From the NCBI RefSeq assembly GCF_016746095.1, contig NZ_JAERTY010000007.1, forward strand, positions 1 to 64,000: a stretch of 64,000 bases of DNA, in the 5' to 3' direction. Both the position numbers and the translations under genes were made by a program. The notes under the pieces were generated by a model. That model worked only from the letters and a program-made list of their open reading frames with translations. It was not told the DNA's origin and did no database searches. The first letter of the stretch is position 1, and each line of letters starts with the position of its first letter. Positions 53,075 through 63,884 of this stretch are shown in pieces. Source of the stretch: Sphingobacterium faecale. Lineage in GTDB: Bacteria; Bacteroidota; Bacteroidia; Sphingobacteriales; Sphingobacteriaceae.

Positions 53075-53914
53075 ATGCTTAATACCAAACAAATTGTCGT
53101 TGTTGCATTAGTGGTTGTATTGATGGGAGGACTATTGGCGCAGCCTATTAAAGGTTTGGTAGACAAGGAAAAGGGAACAAATCAAGCAAATACGGAAGAA
53201 TCTGCATCTTCAATGTATACATTGAAGAGTGTTTCTGAGATTGCTAAACAGAGTATCAACTCTTCTCTGTCCCAAGATATTTCAGCCATCGAAGCCCAGG
53301 TAGAGAAAGCTGAAGGTGAACAAAAAATCAAATTACTAGAGCAACTGGTAGTTAAGTGGGACGATGTTGCGAAACCTATTCCTCAAGGATTCATTTATCA
53401 GGAGTTAGCGCAGTTATCTCCTAAATTTGAATACTGGTTGAAAGCAGGAGAAGCTTTTCGTGCCGGTTACACCAATCAACAGGATACTGTAATGGCAGCC
53501 GAATTGAATCGTTTTGCTATTGAGGCCTATGAGAAGGCAGTAGAGTTGGATGCAAACAGTCTGGCAGCGAAAACAGGACTAGGCGCGGCACTTGTGACAG
53601 GGTCTAACAACCCAATGGCAGGTATTGCATTGCTTAGAGAGGTCGTAACTGCAGATCCAAAAAATGTAGAAGCTAATAAAACATTGGGTTTATTCTCCAT
53701 ACGTTCACAACAGTTTGATAAAGCTATCGAGCGATTCAAAACGGTTGTGGAAGTAAAACCGGACGCAGAATCTTATTTTTATTTAGCTACAAGCTACGAA
53801 AAAATCGGTCTTAAGAACGATGCTATCGCCGCTTATCAGAAAAGCAAAGAGATAGCAGCCGATCCGACCTTATCTCAATATATTGATCGTCAGATAGAAG
53901 CATTGAGTAAATAA
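53075..53914 (+). CDS. Membrane-anchored TPR protein
   Basis: This 279-residue protein has an N-terminal membrane segment (QIVVVALVVVLMGGLLAQ). Residues about 125-275 contain TPR units (AYEKAVELDANSLAAKTGLG, NKTLGLFSIRSQQFDKAIERFKTVVEVKPDAESYFYLAT). It should scaffold protein interactions at the inner membrane. Specific function unknown. Confidence 0.85.
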   Translation: MLNTKQIVVVALVVVLMGGLLAQPIKGLVDKEKGTNQANTEESASSMYTLKSVSEIAKQSINSSLSQDISAIEAQVEKAEGEQKIKLLEQLVVKWDDVAKPIPQGFIYQELAQLSPKFEYWLKAGEAFRAGYTNQQDTVMAAELNRFAIEAYEKAVELDANSLAAKTGLGAALVTGSNNPMAGIALLREVVTADPKNVEANKTLGLFSIRSQQFDKAIERFKTVVEVKPDAESYFYLATSYEKIGLKNDAIAAYQKSKEIAADPTLSQYIDRQIEALSK

Positions 53915-53956
53915 TAATTAACAAAATTCATTAACATTATTTAAAAACATTAAGCT

Positions 53957-54046
53957 ATGCCAAGCGGAAAAAAAAGAAAAAGACACAAAATGGCTACTCA
54001 CAAACGTAAAAAACGTTTAAGAAAAAATAGACACAAGAAAAAATAG
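53957..54046 (+). CDS. 29-residue AURKAIP1/COX24-domain (mS38-like) basic protein
   Basis: The ORF MPSGKKRKRHKMATHKRKKR plus a similar basic tail has 29 residues, nearly all Lys, Arg or His. It fits the COX24/AURKAIP1 pattern of the mitochondrial ribosomal protein mS38 and its bacterial counterparts (bS22 in mycobacteria). It is therefore probably a small ribosomal protein. It lies 42 bases after the TPR gene, with its own terminator downstream. Confidence 0.8.
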   Translation: MPSGKKRKRHKMATHKRKKRLRKNRHKKK

Positions 54047-54087
54047 TTCTTGTTGATAGTCTAAGGAGATTTGTCTTCAGAGACGCT

Positions 54088-54135
54088 ATACAATCTATGA
54101 TAAACTTAGTTGTTTGACCATAGATTGTATTTTTC
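54088..54135 (+). terminator. Terminator after the COX24-like gene
   Basis: 12-bp perfect arms (ATACAATCTATG/CATAGATTGTAT, 54088-54099 and 54119-54130) and a following T5. Confidence 0.85.
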
Positions 54136-54269
54136 ATTGAAGAACATTCGTTTTTTTGTGAATATTAAATAACCATCCTATGATGGCTGTTTTCTTAAAC
54201 AAATTTATGTTTCATTGGGATGATATAAGATGGTGCGCGAGGTACTGTCGTCCCCAAATTTAGTAGCTG

Positions 54270-55823
54270 TTGGTAAAGGAATTAATTATCGATTCAACCC
54301 CTGAAAATGGGGTGACTATTGCTTTACTACAGGACAAGCAACTTGTAGAACTAAATAAGGAACAGGTAGACAATCATTTTTCGGTAGGCGATATTTATCT
54401 AGGCCGAATTAAGAAAATCATGCCTGGATTGAATGCGGCGTTTGTAGATGTAGGCTACGATAAAGACGCATTTTTGCATTACTTAGACTTAGGTCCACAG
54501 GTACAATCCTTACTTAAGCTTACGCGAGTAGTAAAGAATGGCAGTTATCAAGAGAATCTGCTTAATAGTCTAAAGCTTGAAAAGGATATCGATAAAGCTG
54601 GCAAGATTTCGGAAGTATTAAGCCGAAATGTATTATTGCCTGTACAGATAGCAAAAGAGCCAATATCAACAAAAGGTCCACGGCTGAGCTCGGATTTATC
54701 CATCGCAGGACGTTTTGTTGTACTTGTGCCTTTTTCAAGTTCTGTTTCCATTTCCAAGAAAATCAAAGGAAGTGCTGAACGTACGCGGCTTAAAAAGATT
54801 GTAGAGAGTATCAAACCTGCAAATTTTGGAGTTATCATACGGACTGTTTCTGAAGGAAAAGGAGTTGAAGAACTTCAAAAAGACCTTCTGGATTTGATTT
54901 CGAAATGGGAGCTTTTTACCAAGCGCCTTAAAAAAGCTGAACCGCCACAAAAAGTCCTAGGTGAGATGGATAGAGCATCTACCATCTTGAGGGATCTGTT
55001 GACTGACGAGTTCACTCATATATATGTGAATGACCCTGTCATATACGAGGAGACAAAGTCCTACGTACAGGAGATTTCGCCAGAGTTGGAAAAAATTGTT
55101 AAGCTCTATAAACACAAAGAGCCAATTTTTGATCATTTTGGTGTTGAAAAGCAGATTAAGGCAGCTTTTGGCAAAACGGTCAATTTGCAAGGTGGTGCGT
55201 ATTTGGTCATTGAACATACCGAAGCATTGCACGTTGTAGACGTTAATAGCGGTAACCGTATTGCTAGTAAAGAAAACCAAGAAGATAATGCGCTTTTGGT
55301 AAACAAAGAAGCAGCAAGGGAAATTGCTCGGCAATTGCGATTGCGGGACATGGGAGGTATCGTTGTCATAGACTTTATCGACATGCACAAGCCTCAAAAT
55401 AGAAAAGAGCTGTATACCTATCTTAAGGAATGTATGGGCGAAGACAGAGCTCGTCATACCATACTTCCACCGAGTAAATTCGGCTTGGTACAAATCACGC
55501 GACAACGTGTGCGTCCAGAAATGAGTGTAGTGACTAATGAAAAATGTCCTGCTTGTGATGGTACGGGAGAAATAAGATCGAGTATTGTATTACTCGATGA
55601 CATTGAGAACAACTTGAGCTTCATACTTGAAGAACAAAATGAAAAGGGGGTTTCCTTGTGTGTACACCCTTATATTGACGCCTACATTAAGTCAGGTTTG
55701 ATCTCCAAGCGGATCAAGTGGTTTTTCAAATATGGGAAATGGATAAGGGTAAAGCCGGTTCAATCCTATTATTTAACAGAGTTTCACTTCTTCAACTCGA
55801 AGGATGAGGAAATCAAGTTATAA
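54270..55823 (+). CDS. rng: Ribonuclease G/E family protein
   Basis: This 517-residue endoribonuclease matures rRNA and decays mRNA. It has an N-terminal S1 domain (FSVGDIYLGRIKKIMPGLNAAFVDVG), the catalytic aspartates in LHVVDVNSG and VVIDFIDMH, and the Zn-link CPACDGTG. A TTG start is inferred: the codons read Val-Lys-Glu-Leu-Ile-Ile-Asp from 54273 as expected for the family, a stop precedes at 54264, and no ATG fits. The length agrees with RNase G rather than RNase E. Confidence 0.94.
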   Translation: MVKELIIDSTPENGVTIALLQDKQLVELNKEQVDNHFSVGDIYLGRIKKIMPGLNAAFVDVGYDKDAFLHYLDLGPQVQSLLKLTRVVKNGSYQENLLNSLKLEKDIDKAGKISEVLSRNVLLPVQIAKEPISTKGPRLSSDLSIAGRFVVLVPFSSSVSISKKIKGSAERTRLKKIVESIKPANFGVIIRTVSEGKGVEELQKDLLDLISKWELFTKRLKKAEPPQKVLGEMDRASTILRDLLTDEFTHIYVNDPVIYEETKSYVQEISPELEKIVKLYKHKEPIFDHFGVEKQIKAAFGKTVNLQGGAYLVIEHTEALHVVDVNSGNRIASKENQEDNALLVNKEAAREIARQLRLRDMGGIVVIDFIDMHKPQNRKELYTYLKECMGEDRARHTILPPSKFGLVQITRQRVRPEMSVVTNEKCPACDGTGEIRSSIVLLDDIENNLSFILEEQNEKGVSLCVHPYIDAYIKSGLISKRIKWFFKYGKWIRVKPVQSYYLTEFHFFNSKDEEIKL

Positions 55824-55832
55824 AGAGATTAA

Positions 55833-55862
55833 AAAAAGCTCCTCAATTTTGAGGAGCTTTTT
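55833..55862 (+). terminator. Terminator after rng
   Basis: A 13-bp stem (core GCTCCTCA/TGAGGAGC) with a 4-base loop, ending in T5. Confidence 0.9.
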
Positions 55863-55903
55863 ATCTATAGTGGATATAAAGAAATCTGTTGTATTAATAT
55901 CAC

Positions 55904-56338
55904 TTAGTCTAAGCTCAATTCTTTTTCCTTATTGATCAAGGATGCTATACTCGTATCATTCAAGATTTGCAACATTGCGTTACGTACATCTATAAATGTA
56001 TCTCGGATACCACAAGCGTGCTCTTCCGTGCACTCTTCACAAGAGCGATAGAAATTGAGACTAACACAGGGCAGCAGTGCAATAGGTCCATCGATAAGGC
56101 GCATCACTTGCGATAAGTATATGTCCTCAGGAGCCTTATTCAAGCTGTATCCGCCTCCGGCTCCTTTTTTTGAATAAAGAATACCTGCATTTCGCATTTC
56201 CAATAGAATCTGTTCCAAAAACTTTTTTGGGATGCGCTCCTCTTCCGCTATCTTGACAATTTGCATTGGTTCATTACCATAGTTCCTTCCAAGTACCATT
56301 AAGGCTTTTATCGCATATTTAGTTTTTTTCGAAATCAT
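55904..56338 (-). CDS. Rrf2 family transcriptional regulator
   Basis: This 144-residue regulator has a winged-helix start (MISKKTKYAIKALMVLGRNYGNEPM), recognition helix IPKKFLEQILLEMRNAG, and a GGGYSLNK wing. The cysteines in LPCVSLNFYRSCEECTEEHACGIRD are placed as for an Fe-S cluster of IscR/NsrR type. It may sense iron-sulphur status or nitric oxide. Its gene is alone, divergent from nothing near; the next gene on the minus strand is the PafA-like phosphatase start side. Confidence 0.9.
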   Translation of the reverse strand: MISKKTKYAIKALMVLGRNYGNEPMQIVKIAEEERIPKKFLEQILLEMRNAGILYSKKGAGGGYSLNKAPEDIYLSQVMRLIDGPIALLPCVSLNFYRSCEECTEEHACGIRDTFIDVRNAMLQILNDTSIASLINKEKELSLD

Positions 56339-56385
56339 AGTCTGTATTCTGTTGGCTCAAAAATACGAAATATTACGATTAATAA

Positions 56386-58026
56386 CTATTGTCCCAATAC
56401 CTCGACTATAGGGTGACCGATGTTGCCGTTAGGTTCCATTACATGTAACAGAGATGCTAGCGTAGGAGCAATATCTACTATTTGAACAGAGCGATTGCTT
56501 ACTCCAGGCTTTATTCCCCATCCCATAAATAATAAAGGAATATGAGAGTCGTAGGCTGACCATACACCGTGCGTAGTGCCTGTGCCTCGTGGAGTCCCTG
56601 AATACCATTGCGGTTCTGCTATGATTTGAATCGCTCCGCTATTTTTACGATTATATCCATTAATGATTTTTTCGCGGATAGGGGCAGGTAAAAACATGTT
56701 TTCGCCCGCTTCCATGTCTACGACATACGCTACCCCGTCTTGATTTTTTAAGTTTTTGATAATTACCTTTTTGACGTCATCAATATCTAGGTCTAAAGAT
56801 TCTATTAGTGTGTAGTCTAGATGCACCTGATAGTTCATTAGGCTTCGTACCAATTTGTCCGAGCCAAATTTTTCCTTTAGTTCGATATTGAGCTCGCGTT
56901 GTATTTGTCTTGTAAATAGATAACCACCGTTTCCTCGTTGATCTGTGTAATACAAAGGATTATATGAAGCCGCGTGATCGGCGGTCAAGAAAAAAGTATA
57001 GTTACCCTCGCCTACTGTTTTATCAAGGTAAACTAGAAAATCTGCAATATCCCTATCTAGGCGTAGGTAGGTGTCTTCGATTTCTACGGCCGATAGGGAA
57101 TACCTGTGCCCTACATAATCCGTCGCTGAAAGACTTACACAAAGAAAATCCGTATTATTCGTTGGATTTTTTCCCATGTTTTCATGTTCGATTGCAGCTT
57201 TGGCAAAGTCTAGTGTCAGGGTATTACCCTGAGGTGTTGTCTTTATTAATTCATAGCCTGTATCTTTCATCAGTTCCGACGTCTTTCTAGGAAAGGTCGG
57301 TGATTTTTCTCCAGGCCATTTGCCTTCATAGATGTTGTCGTCAGCAATACTGTTTGTATATGTCTCTATGGGGTAGAGTGTGTTCCAATCCTGTTTCAAA
57401 TATTTTTCAGGTAATTTTTGTTTGTTGAAGCTATTGACCCATTTAGGAAGATCTTTCATGTAGAATGTGCTGGAAATCCAATCGCCTGATTTCGCCTCAA
57501 ACCAGTATGCAGCGTCTGCAAAATGGCCTGCAGGAAGGATTCCCCCCCGATCTTTAATAGCGACACCTATTACTTTAGATTGAAAGTTAGTGGCTAATTT
57601 AAGTTGGTCGGTGATAGTAGAAGCCAAAAGATTACGAGGAGACTGTTTACCCTCTTTCTCCTTAGTACCTACTCCCTGTACGTTTTCGTCCTGCGTACAG
57701 TACATAGATTGACCAGTAGACTGTATAATCCAATCGTTTCCAGCAATACCGTGAATAGAAGGAACAGATCCTGTATAGACTGAACTATGACCAATAGCTG
57801 TGTAAGTGGGAATATAATTGATTAGGGTATTTTCACATGAAAATCCTTCTTTAAGAATCCTCTTGAAACCATCATTGCCATAGCGGTCTGCAAAACGATA
57901 TAAATAGTCCCACCGCATTTGATCTACCATGAGGCCAACGACCAGCTTAGGTCTTTCCACTTGTGCGTTTACGTCTTTTACAAAGGCTAAAGCCAGCGCG
58001 AGAAAGAAAATAAAATGTTTTTTCAT
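56386..58026 (-). CDS. Alkaline phosphatase family protein (PafA-like)
   Basis: This 546-residue secreted protein has a signal peptide (IFFLALALAFVKDVNAQ). Metal and active-site motifs of the alkaline-phosphatase superfamily are VGLMVDQMRWDYL (Asp), YIPTYTAIGHSSVYTG with the Thr nucleophile of PafA, and TADHAASYNP plus GTTHGVWSAYDSHIPLLFMGWG. PafA is the phosphate-irrepressible phosphomonoesterase known in Bacteroidota. It sits 47 bases upstream (minus strand) of the Rrf2 gene. Confidence 0.9.
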   Translation of the reverse strand: MKKHFIFFLALALAFVKDVNAQVERPKLVVGLMVDQMRWDYLYRFADRYGNDGFKRILKEGFSCENTLINYIPTYTAIGHSSVYTGSVPSIHGIAGNDWIIQSTGQSMYCTQDENVQGVGTKEKEGKQSPRNLLASTITDQLKLATNFQSKVIGVAIKDRGGILPAGHFADAAYWFEAKSGDWISSTFYMKDLPKWVNSFNKQKLPEKYLKQDWNTLYPIETYTNSIADDNIYEGKWPGEKSPTFPRKTSELMKDTGYELIKTTPQGNTLTLDFAKAAIEHENMGKNPTNNTDFLCVSLSATDYVGHRYSLSAVEIEDTYLRLDRDIADFLVYLDKTVGEGNYTFFLTADHAASYNPLYYTDQRGNGGYLFTRQIQRELNIELKEKFGSDKLVRSLMNYQVHLDYTLIESLDLDIDDVKKVIIKNLKNQDGVAYVVDMEAGENMFLPAPIREKIINGYNRKNSGAIQIIAEPQWYSGTPRGTGTTHGVWSAYDSHIPLLFMGWGIKPGVSNRSVQIVDIAPTLASLLHVMEPNGNIGHPIVEVLGQ

Positions 58027-58109
58027 TGGAATAATTGTTTTAAGGACAATAAATCTATTAAGAGTACGTGTATTCCTAATAGATTCATCTGTTTAAAGGT
58101 TTTGTTGAA

Positions 58110-60920
58110 CTACAAATTAAGCTTTTTAAGATGATTTATGAGAAACTGTCCCGTAAAACTTTCTTTACACACGGCCAAATCTTCGGGGGTGCCGTTAAAA
58201 ACAACCTTCCCTCCCTTTTCTCCCCCTTCGGGACCAATATCTATCACCCAATCTGCAGATTTGATCATATCCATGTTGTGTTCAATGACTAATATGCTAT
58301 TGCCTAAAGCTATGAGTGCGTCGAACGACTTTAGGAGTTTCTGTATATCATTAAAATGAAGACCAGTCGTAGGTTCGTCAAAAATGAACAATGTTTTTTT
58401 GCTATTATTTCCTTTAATTAAGAAAGAAGCAAGTTTTATGCGTTGTGCCTCGCCACCGGACAGTGTGCTAGAAGATTGTCCTAACTTAATGTAACCTAAT
58501 CCCACATCTTGCAAAGGTTGCAGTTTTGCCATAATCTTAGGCTGGTCTTTAAAAAACAATAGAGCTTCCTCAACACTTAAATCTAGGATATCGGCTACTG
58601 ATTTCTCTTGGTATTGCACATCCAGTACATGCTGTTTAAAACGTTTGCCTCCACAGGCCTCGCAAGGAAGTACGATGTCAGCCATAAACTGCATCTCGAT
58701 TTTTACTTCCCCATCCCCTTGACAAATATCACAACGCCCTCCTTCTACATTAAAGGAGAAGGCAGCAGGTTTTAGTCCGCCAGCTTTTGCAGCAGGTAGG
58801 TTTGCGTATAGCGCTCGTATTTCGTCCCATGCCTTCACATAGGTTACGGGATTGGAACGAGATGAACGACCGATTGGATTTTGGTCTACCATTTCGACCT
58901 GCTCTATTTGGTGGATATCTCCATCAATGCCGTCAAATTGTCCCGTCTGTTCTCCAGAATAATTTCCCAATGACTTTTGGAGTGCAGGATACAGGATGTG
59001 TTTTACCAAGGAGGTTTTACCAGAGCCTGATACCCCTGTGACTACCGTAAATATATGCAGAGGAAAATCAACATTAATTCCTTGTAGATTATTCTCCCTA
59101 GCACCTTTTATCCTGATTATGTCTGACCACTTTCGTCGTTGTGCAGGTATGGTGATTTCTTTTTTGCCGCTGAGGTATTGGCCCGTTAAAGACTTACTAT
59201 CTTTTAATATCTGCTCATATGTGCCGGCAAATACCAATTCACCACCATTAGTACCTGCTTCCGGTCCAATGTCGATCAAATAATCTGCGGCTTCCATCAT
59301 CTCTTGTTCATGCTCTACTACGATTACTGTATTTCCAATATCCCGTAGTGATTTTAAAACACCGATTAGTCTTTGTGTATCTCTAGGATGTAAACCTATA
59401 CTTGGTTCATCCAGGACATAGATTGATCCTACTAGTGAGCTACCCAAGGAAGTTGCTAAGTTGATACGTTGAGACTCTCCTCCCGAAAGTGTATTACTAA
59501 GTCGGTTGAGCGTGAGATAGCTAAGGCCTACGTCACACAAAAACTGTATTCGGTTTACAATTTCCCAAAGCAAGCGTTTTGCAATAGTAGCCTCATTGGC
59601 AGAAAGTGTCAAGCTGTTGAAAAATTCGAGAGCTTGGTCTATAGGTAGAAGGACCAAATCCACAATAGATTTTCCCGCGATTTTTACATAGGTCGCATCT
59701 TTACGTAATCGGCTGCCTTTACATTCAGGACAGTCTGTTTTGCCCCTATAGCGCGACAACATAACGCGATATTGAATCTTGTAAGTCTGTTCTTCCAGTT
59801 CCTGGAAGAAATCATTCAAGCCCCTAAAGTATTTATTGCCTGTCCATAAGAGTTCTTGTTGCTCCTTGGTCAGATCAGCGTATGATCGATGGATTGGAAA
59901 ATCAAATTTTATAGCCGTACGTACTAAGGCCTCAAGCCAAGTTCCCATTTTTTCCCCTCTCCAAGGAGCCAGAGCACCGTCATAAACAGATTTGCTTTTG
60001 TCCGGTACGACAAGATCCGGGTCGATACCAATCACTTTACCGTATCCTTCGCAACGGCGACAGGCGCCAAAGGGATTGTTAAAGCTGAAAAAATTAGGGG
60101 TGGGTTCTTCAAAGGTGATACCGTCCAGTTCGAACTTGTCAGAGAAATTAAGGCGTTGACCTTCGATATCTACTGAACATTCTCCCTTGCCCTCAAAGTA
60201 AGCCGTCTGTATAGAATCCGCTAAACGGGTCGTTGTTTCTTCCTCTCCATCTAAGCGTACGCGATCTATAACAATTTCTATGTCACCTGCTTTAAATACG
60301 TTGTTGGCTATAGACTTGTTTTCAAGTACAGACTCTATCTTTTCGATGGCTTGCTTGAATAATATGCGTACAAAACCTTTCTGAAGCAACAGGGAAAGCT
60401 CTTCTTTCAACTTTCGCCCATTGGTAGGATGCAAGGGACTGAAAATCGTGACTGTTGAATCTATTGGTGAGGTTAAGATCCGATCCACAATAGAGGAAAC
60501 AGAGTCTCTAGAGACAAGATCTCCAGAAATCGGAGAATAGGTTTTTCCTATTCGTGCAAAAAGAAGTTTGAGGTAGTCGTAAATCTCCGTTGATGTTCCT
60601 ACAGTAGATCTGGGATTACTGGTGATCACTTTTTGTTCAATGGCAATGGCGGGGGCTATTCCCTTGATATAGTCCACCTCTGGCTTGTGCATCCTTCCCA
60701 TAAACTGACGTGCATAGGACGACAGGCTCTCTACATAGCGACGCTGCCCCTCAGCGTACAGCGTGTCAAAAGCCAAAGATGATTTGCCCGAACCTGACAT
60801 GCCAGTAATGACTACCAATTTGTTTTTGGGAATATCAACATCTATGTTTTTCAGGTTGTTGACGCGTGCGCCCTTGATTTGAATATGAGATTTTGGATTG
60901 TGCTCCTTCGTGTTTTGCAT
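58110..60920 (-). CDS. uvrA: Excinuclease ABC subunit A
   Basis: The ATG at 60920 gives 936 residues; a TTG three codons upstream is less likely. The damage-recognition ATPase of nucleotide excision repair has two ABC halves: Walker [20 protein letters not shown] and [19 protein letters not shown], signatures LSGGESQRI and LSGGEAQRI, and Walker [14 protein letters not shown] and [11 protein letters not shown]. Zn modules are [24 protein letters not shown] and CEACGGKR. Length is standard. Confidence 0.97.
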   Translation of the reverse strand: MQNTKEHNPKSHIQIKGARVNNLKNIDVDIPKNKLVVITGMSGSGKSSLAFDTLYAEGQRRYVESLSSYARQFMGRMHKPEVDYIKGIAPAIAIEQKVITSNPRSTVGTSTEIYDYLKLLFARIGKTYSPISGDLVSRDSVSSIVDRILTSPIDSTVTIFSPLHPTNGRKLKEELSLLLQKGFVRILFKQAIEKIESVLENKSIANNVFKAGDIEIVIDRVRLDGEEETTTRLADSIQTAYFEGKGECSVDIEGQRLNFSDKFELDGITFEEPTPNFFSFNNPFGACRRCEGYGKVIGIDPDLVVPDKSKSVYDGALAPWRGEKMGTWLEALVRTAIKFDFPIHRSYADLTKEQQELLWTGNKYFRGLNDFFQELEEQTYKIQYRVMLSRYRGKTDCPECKGSRLRKDATYVKIAGKSIVDLVLLPIDQALEFFNSLTLSANEATIAKRLLWEIVNRIQFLCDVGLSYLTLNRLSNTLSGGESQRINLATSLGSSLVGSIYVLDEPSIGLHPRDTQRLIGVLKSLRDIGNTVIVVEHEQEMMEAADYLIDIGPEAGTNGGELVFAGTYEQILKDSKSLTGQYLSGKKEITIPAQRRKWSDIIRIKGARENNLQGINVDFPLHIFTVVTGVSGSGKTSLVKHILYPALQKSLGNYSGEQTGQFDGIDGDIHQIEQVEMVDQNPIGRSSRSNPVTYVKAWDEIRALYANLPAAKAGGLKPAAFSFNVEGGRCDICQGDGEVKIEMQFMADIVLPCEACGGKRFKQHVLDVQYQEKSVADILDLSVEEALLFFKDQPKIMAKLQPLQDVGLGYIKLGQSSSTLSGGEAQRIKLASFLIKGNNSKKTLFIFDEPTTGLHFNDIQKLLKSFDALIALGNSILVIEHNMDMIKSADWVIDIGPEGGEKGGKVVFNGTPEDLAVCKESFTGQFLINHLKKLNL

Positions 60921-61082
60921 AACTAACAAAGTTAAGCATTTCTGATAAGTTGAGCATAGACACTTCTCTTATTTTTCTTTTGGGTTTAAAGAAGATCATG
61001 GTTATGCGTGGTATAAGACGAGCATATTTGTGCGTTTTCTGTCATGAAAACGAATAGAGATGCACTATTTTAGTAAATACTA

Positions 61083-61112
61083 TTTAGTTTTATTCTAAAT
61101 AGAGTATATTTG
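61083..61112 (+). promoter_or_regulatory. Putative promoter of the TonB-dependent receptor
   Basis: TTTAG (61083-61087), a 17-base spacer and TATATTTG (61105-61112, exact TAnnTTTG). The leader to the ATG at 61131 is about 12 bases. Confidence 0.45.
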
Positions 61113-61130
61113 CGTGATTTTCCACGTATT

Positions 61131-63872
61131 ATGAAGAAGTTATTTCTCTCGGCTGCGCTATGGAGCAGCACATTATTAACAGGCTATTTGCTGGCCTCCA
61201 CAAATACAGCGTATTTCTTTCAGCAGCAATCGATAGACATAAAAGGGCTAGTCCTATCTAATGGTAAACCACTCGTTGGGTCAACGGTTTCTTTGGTAGA
61301 ACTAGGTCTAACAGCTTCTAGTGAGAACGACGGACAGTTTGTTTTTTCCAAAGTACCTCTCGGAAACTATACTTTGATTGTACAATATGCAGGAATGAAA
61401 GCGTATCAATTAAAAGTGATTCCAGGGCAAGATGTTAAGATCGAGTTGGAAGAAAATACGATTGCTATCGATGATGTTCAAGTGATCGGCCAACGTTCAA
61501 AGGTTAAAGGAGCTACTTCTACGTTTATTTCTAGACAAGCGATCGAACACTTGCAGGCGACGAGTATCGCCGAGGTACTTCAGTTATTGCCTGGGCAGGC
61601 TATCTATAATCCCTCTTTTTCTCAAATCAACACACCTTTAATTCGACAAGGAGGGAGTAACCCTACGGGTACAACACATGATAGCAAATCACGTAGCGTA
61701 GCATCATTAGGAACCTCTATCATCGTCAACGGAGCTCAATTGTCCAACAATGCCGATATGCAGGCCGTCAATACCGCTTCTGGAGGTGTCTTGTCTAGTT
61801 TCGGTAATGCCTCCGGAAGGGGGACAGATTTGCGGCAATTAACGGCAGACAATGTAGAGTCTATTGAAGTTATCCGCGGTATTCCTTCGGTGGAGTATGG
61901 CGATTTGACATCGGGAGTTATCGATGTTAAAACCAAAGCATCTGTACAACCTCTACAGGCCAAGTTCCGATTAAACCCAACGTTGAAACAAGGCTGGATT
62001 GGGCAAGGTTTTGCCTTGGGTAAAGATCAAGGAGCCTTGTTTGTGGATGTAGACTATACTTATGCAGCCAATAACCAGATACAGACCAGTGAATCGTACA
62101 AGCGTTTTAATACTTCTTTGCAATATACCAATACATTGGGGGCGAATCGGAATCTATACAGTAATACGACCTTAGCTTTTGGAGGATATTACGACGATAG
62201 TAAGATAGATCCCGATCTGGCAGTCAATCAGGTTATTAATCAGTCTGAGAATTATGATTTGCGATTCTCCACTAATGGACGATGGAATCTGGATAAGCGC
62301 TTTGCGCGGAACATTAACTATGTGTTATCAGCTCAATTGGGGTTTCAGAATGGGTTCCAACAGATGGTGAATAGCGGTTCGCTTTTCGCTGTTTCGAATG
62401 CTTTGGTTGATGGAACGTATGAAGTTGACTTCTTGCCATCCAGCTACTTACAGCAGATTCATATTAAAGGAAAGCCTCTTAATGTACAAGCTAGATTATC
62501 GGACAATTTTTACTTTTCTACAGGTGCAGCACGGCATGCCATCACCGTGGGAGGAACGTATACTTTGGACAAAAACTTTGGTCAAGGCAAATATTTCGCA
62601 GGAGATATGCCTCCTAAGAATAGTTCTGGGTTAGGATTCAGACCTCGTCGATTTTCAGATGTTCCCGCATTGAATCAACTTGCCTTTTACGCAGAAGATA
62701 GATTGGCAGTAGATGTGTTTGGAAGATCATTGGATATTATAGCCGGTTTACGGTATGATTGGATGCAACCTTTCAGAGATGATGCAAAAAGCGCCTTCTC
62801 GCCTCGTATTAATGCGTCCTATGAACTGTTCAAGGATTTTTCTATCCGAGGCGGCTATGGTTGGAGTGCTAAAGCGCCTTCCTTGATATACTTGTACCCC
62901 GATCCTGTCTATTTGGATGTGTTTAGCCTGAGTTATTATAAACAAGACCCAGCAGAACGACTTGCTTTGGTGACCACACGCGTATTTGATGCACAAAACC
63001 AAAATCTCGAGATGGCTAAGTCTAAAAAAAGAGAAGTTGGTGTAGATTATAAAAAGTTTTCAATATCGGTTTATGATGAACGTATCGCTAACGGATTGGA
63101 TATGTATCAATACTATAATTTTACGAATGTGCCCGTTTATACTGTGGCTTCGCAACAGCCTGGACAACGCCCTGAACTGAGTGAGGTGGTTAAAGATTCC
63201 TTATATGTGACGGATTACAGAGTACCGCGTAATAATGTCAATATTGTGAATAGAGGGATTGAATTTGATTTTGACTTTGGTAAAGTAAAACCTTTGCGTA
63301 CCTCCTTTACTTTGAATGGCGCATACGCTTATACCAAATCTTTTGACAATAATCCGTTTGTCTATGCACGGCGTGTGCCTAATCAGCCATACAATAAGCT
63401 GGGAGTTTATGAAGGGAGAGGAAAGGAGTATACACGTTTCCTGACCACATTACGTGCCATTCATCAGATTCCCGAAATCCGCCTCCTCATCACCTTGACA
63501 GCTCAGACAATCTGGACAGATAAGGATAAGAATTTAAACTATAGCTCTAAACCTTATGCGGTGATGGATATCGTCGAGGGAGGAGCTGGTGAAATGCGGA
63601 CACTCACTGAACAGGAGATCGCTGCTATACCAGAGACTTCAGGGTTATTCTTGCCGATTGCTGAATCTTCTTATAGAACAGAATCTTGGAAGCCATTATG
63701 GCTATTCAACACTAAAGTGACCAAGGAGTTTGGAAAGAATTACGGCTTCTCCTTTTATGTAAATAACATTACCAATAACAGACCTTATCAACGGAGTAAA
63801 CGTAACCCAGATCAATTAGAAAAGCGAAATATTCCGATATTCTTTGGTAGTGAATTGAGTATCAAATTTTAA
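61131..63872 (+). CDS. TonB-dependent receptor with carboxypeptidase-regulatory domain
   Basis: The ATG at 61131 gives 913 residues and a signal-like N-terminus; an in-frame TTG at 61110 lies in the promoter box. Residues about 35-125 are a CarboxypepD_reg-like fold (IDIKGLVLSNGKPLVGSTVS). A plug follows (IEVIRGIPSVEYGDLTSGVIDV), then a large barrel of aromatic-edged strands ending FFGSELSIKF. It imports a bulky substrate, energised by TonB. The next gene is a lipoprotein, a common partner layout, and no SusD-like gene is visible. Confidence 0.92.
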   Translation: MKKLFLSAALWSSTLLTGYLLASTNTAYFFQQQSIDIKGLVLSNGKPLVGSTVSLVELGLTASSENDGQFVFSKVPLGNYTLIVQYAGMKAYQLKVIPGQDVKIELEENTIAIDDVQVIGQRSKVKGATSTFISRQAIEHLQATSIAEVLQLLPGQAIYNPSFSQINTPLIRQGGSNPTGTTHDSKSRSVASLGTSIIVNGAQLSNNADMQAVNTASGGVLSSFGNASGRGTDLRQLTADNVESIEVIRGIPSVEYGDLTSGVIDVKTKASVQPLQAKFRLNPTLKQGWIGQGFALGKDQGALFVDVDYTYAANNQIQTSESYKRFNTSLQYTNTLGANRNLYSNTTLAFGGYYDDSKIDPDLAVNQVINQSENYDLRFSTNGRWNLDKRFARNINYVLSAQLGFQNGFQQMVNSGSLFAVSNALVDGTYEVDFLPSSYLQQIHIKGKPLNVQARLSDNFYFSTGAARHAITVGGTYTLDKNFGQGKYFAGDMPPKNSSGLGFRPRRFSDVPALNQLAFYAEDRLAVDVFGRSLDIIAGLRYDWMQPFRDDAKSAFSPRINASYELFKDFSIRGGYGWSAKAPSLIYLYPDPVYLDVFSLSYYKQDPAERLALVTTRVFDAQNQNLEMAKSKKREVGVDYKKFSISVYDERIANGLDMYQYYNFTNVPVYTVASQQPGQRPELSEVVKDSLYVTDYRVPRNNVNIVNRGIEFDFDFGKVKPLRTSFTLNGAYAYTKSFDNNPFVYARRVPNQPYNKLGVYEGRGKEYTRFLTTLRAIHQIPEIRLLITLTAQTIWTDKDKNLNYSSKPYAVMDIVEGGAGEMRTLTEQEIAAIPETSGLFLPIAESSYRTESWKPLWLFNTKVTKEFGKNYGFSFYVNNITNNRPYQRSKRNPDQLEKRNIPIFFGSELSIKF

Positions 63873-63884
63873 GTGTTGGCAATA

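Noticed and set aside
54957-55505. 182-codon open frame on the minus strand
   Set aside because: It is antisense to the conserved catalytic part of rng, with no family likeness.
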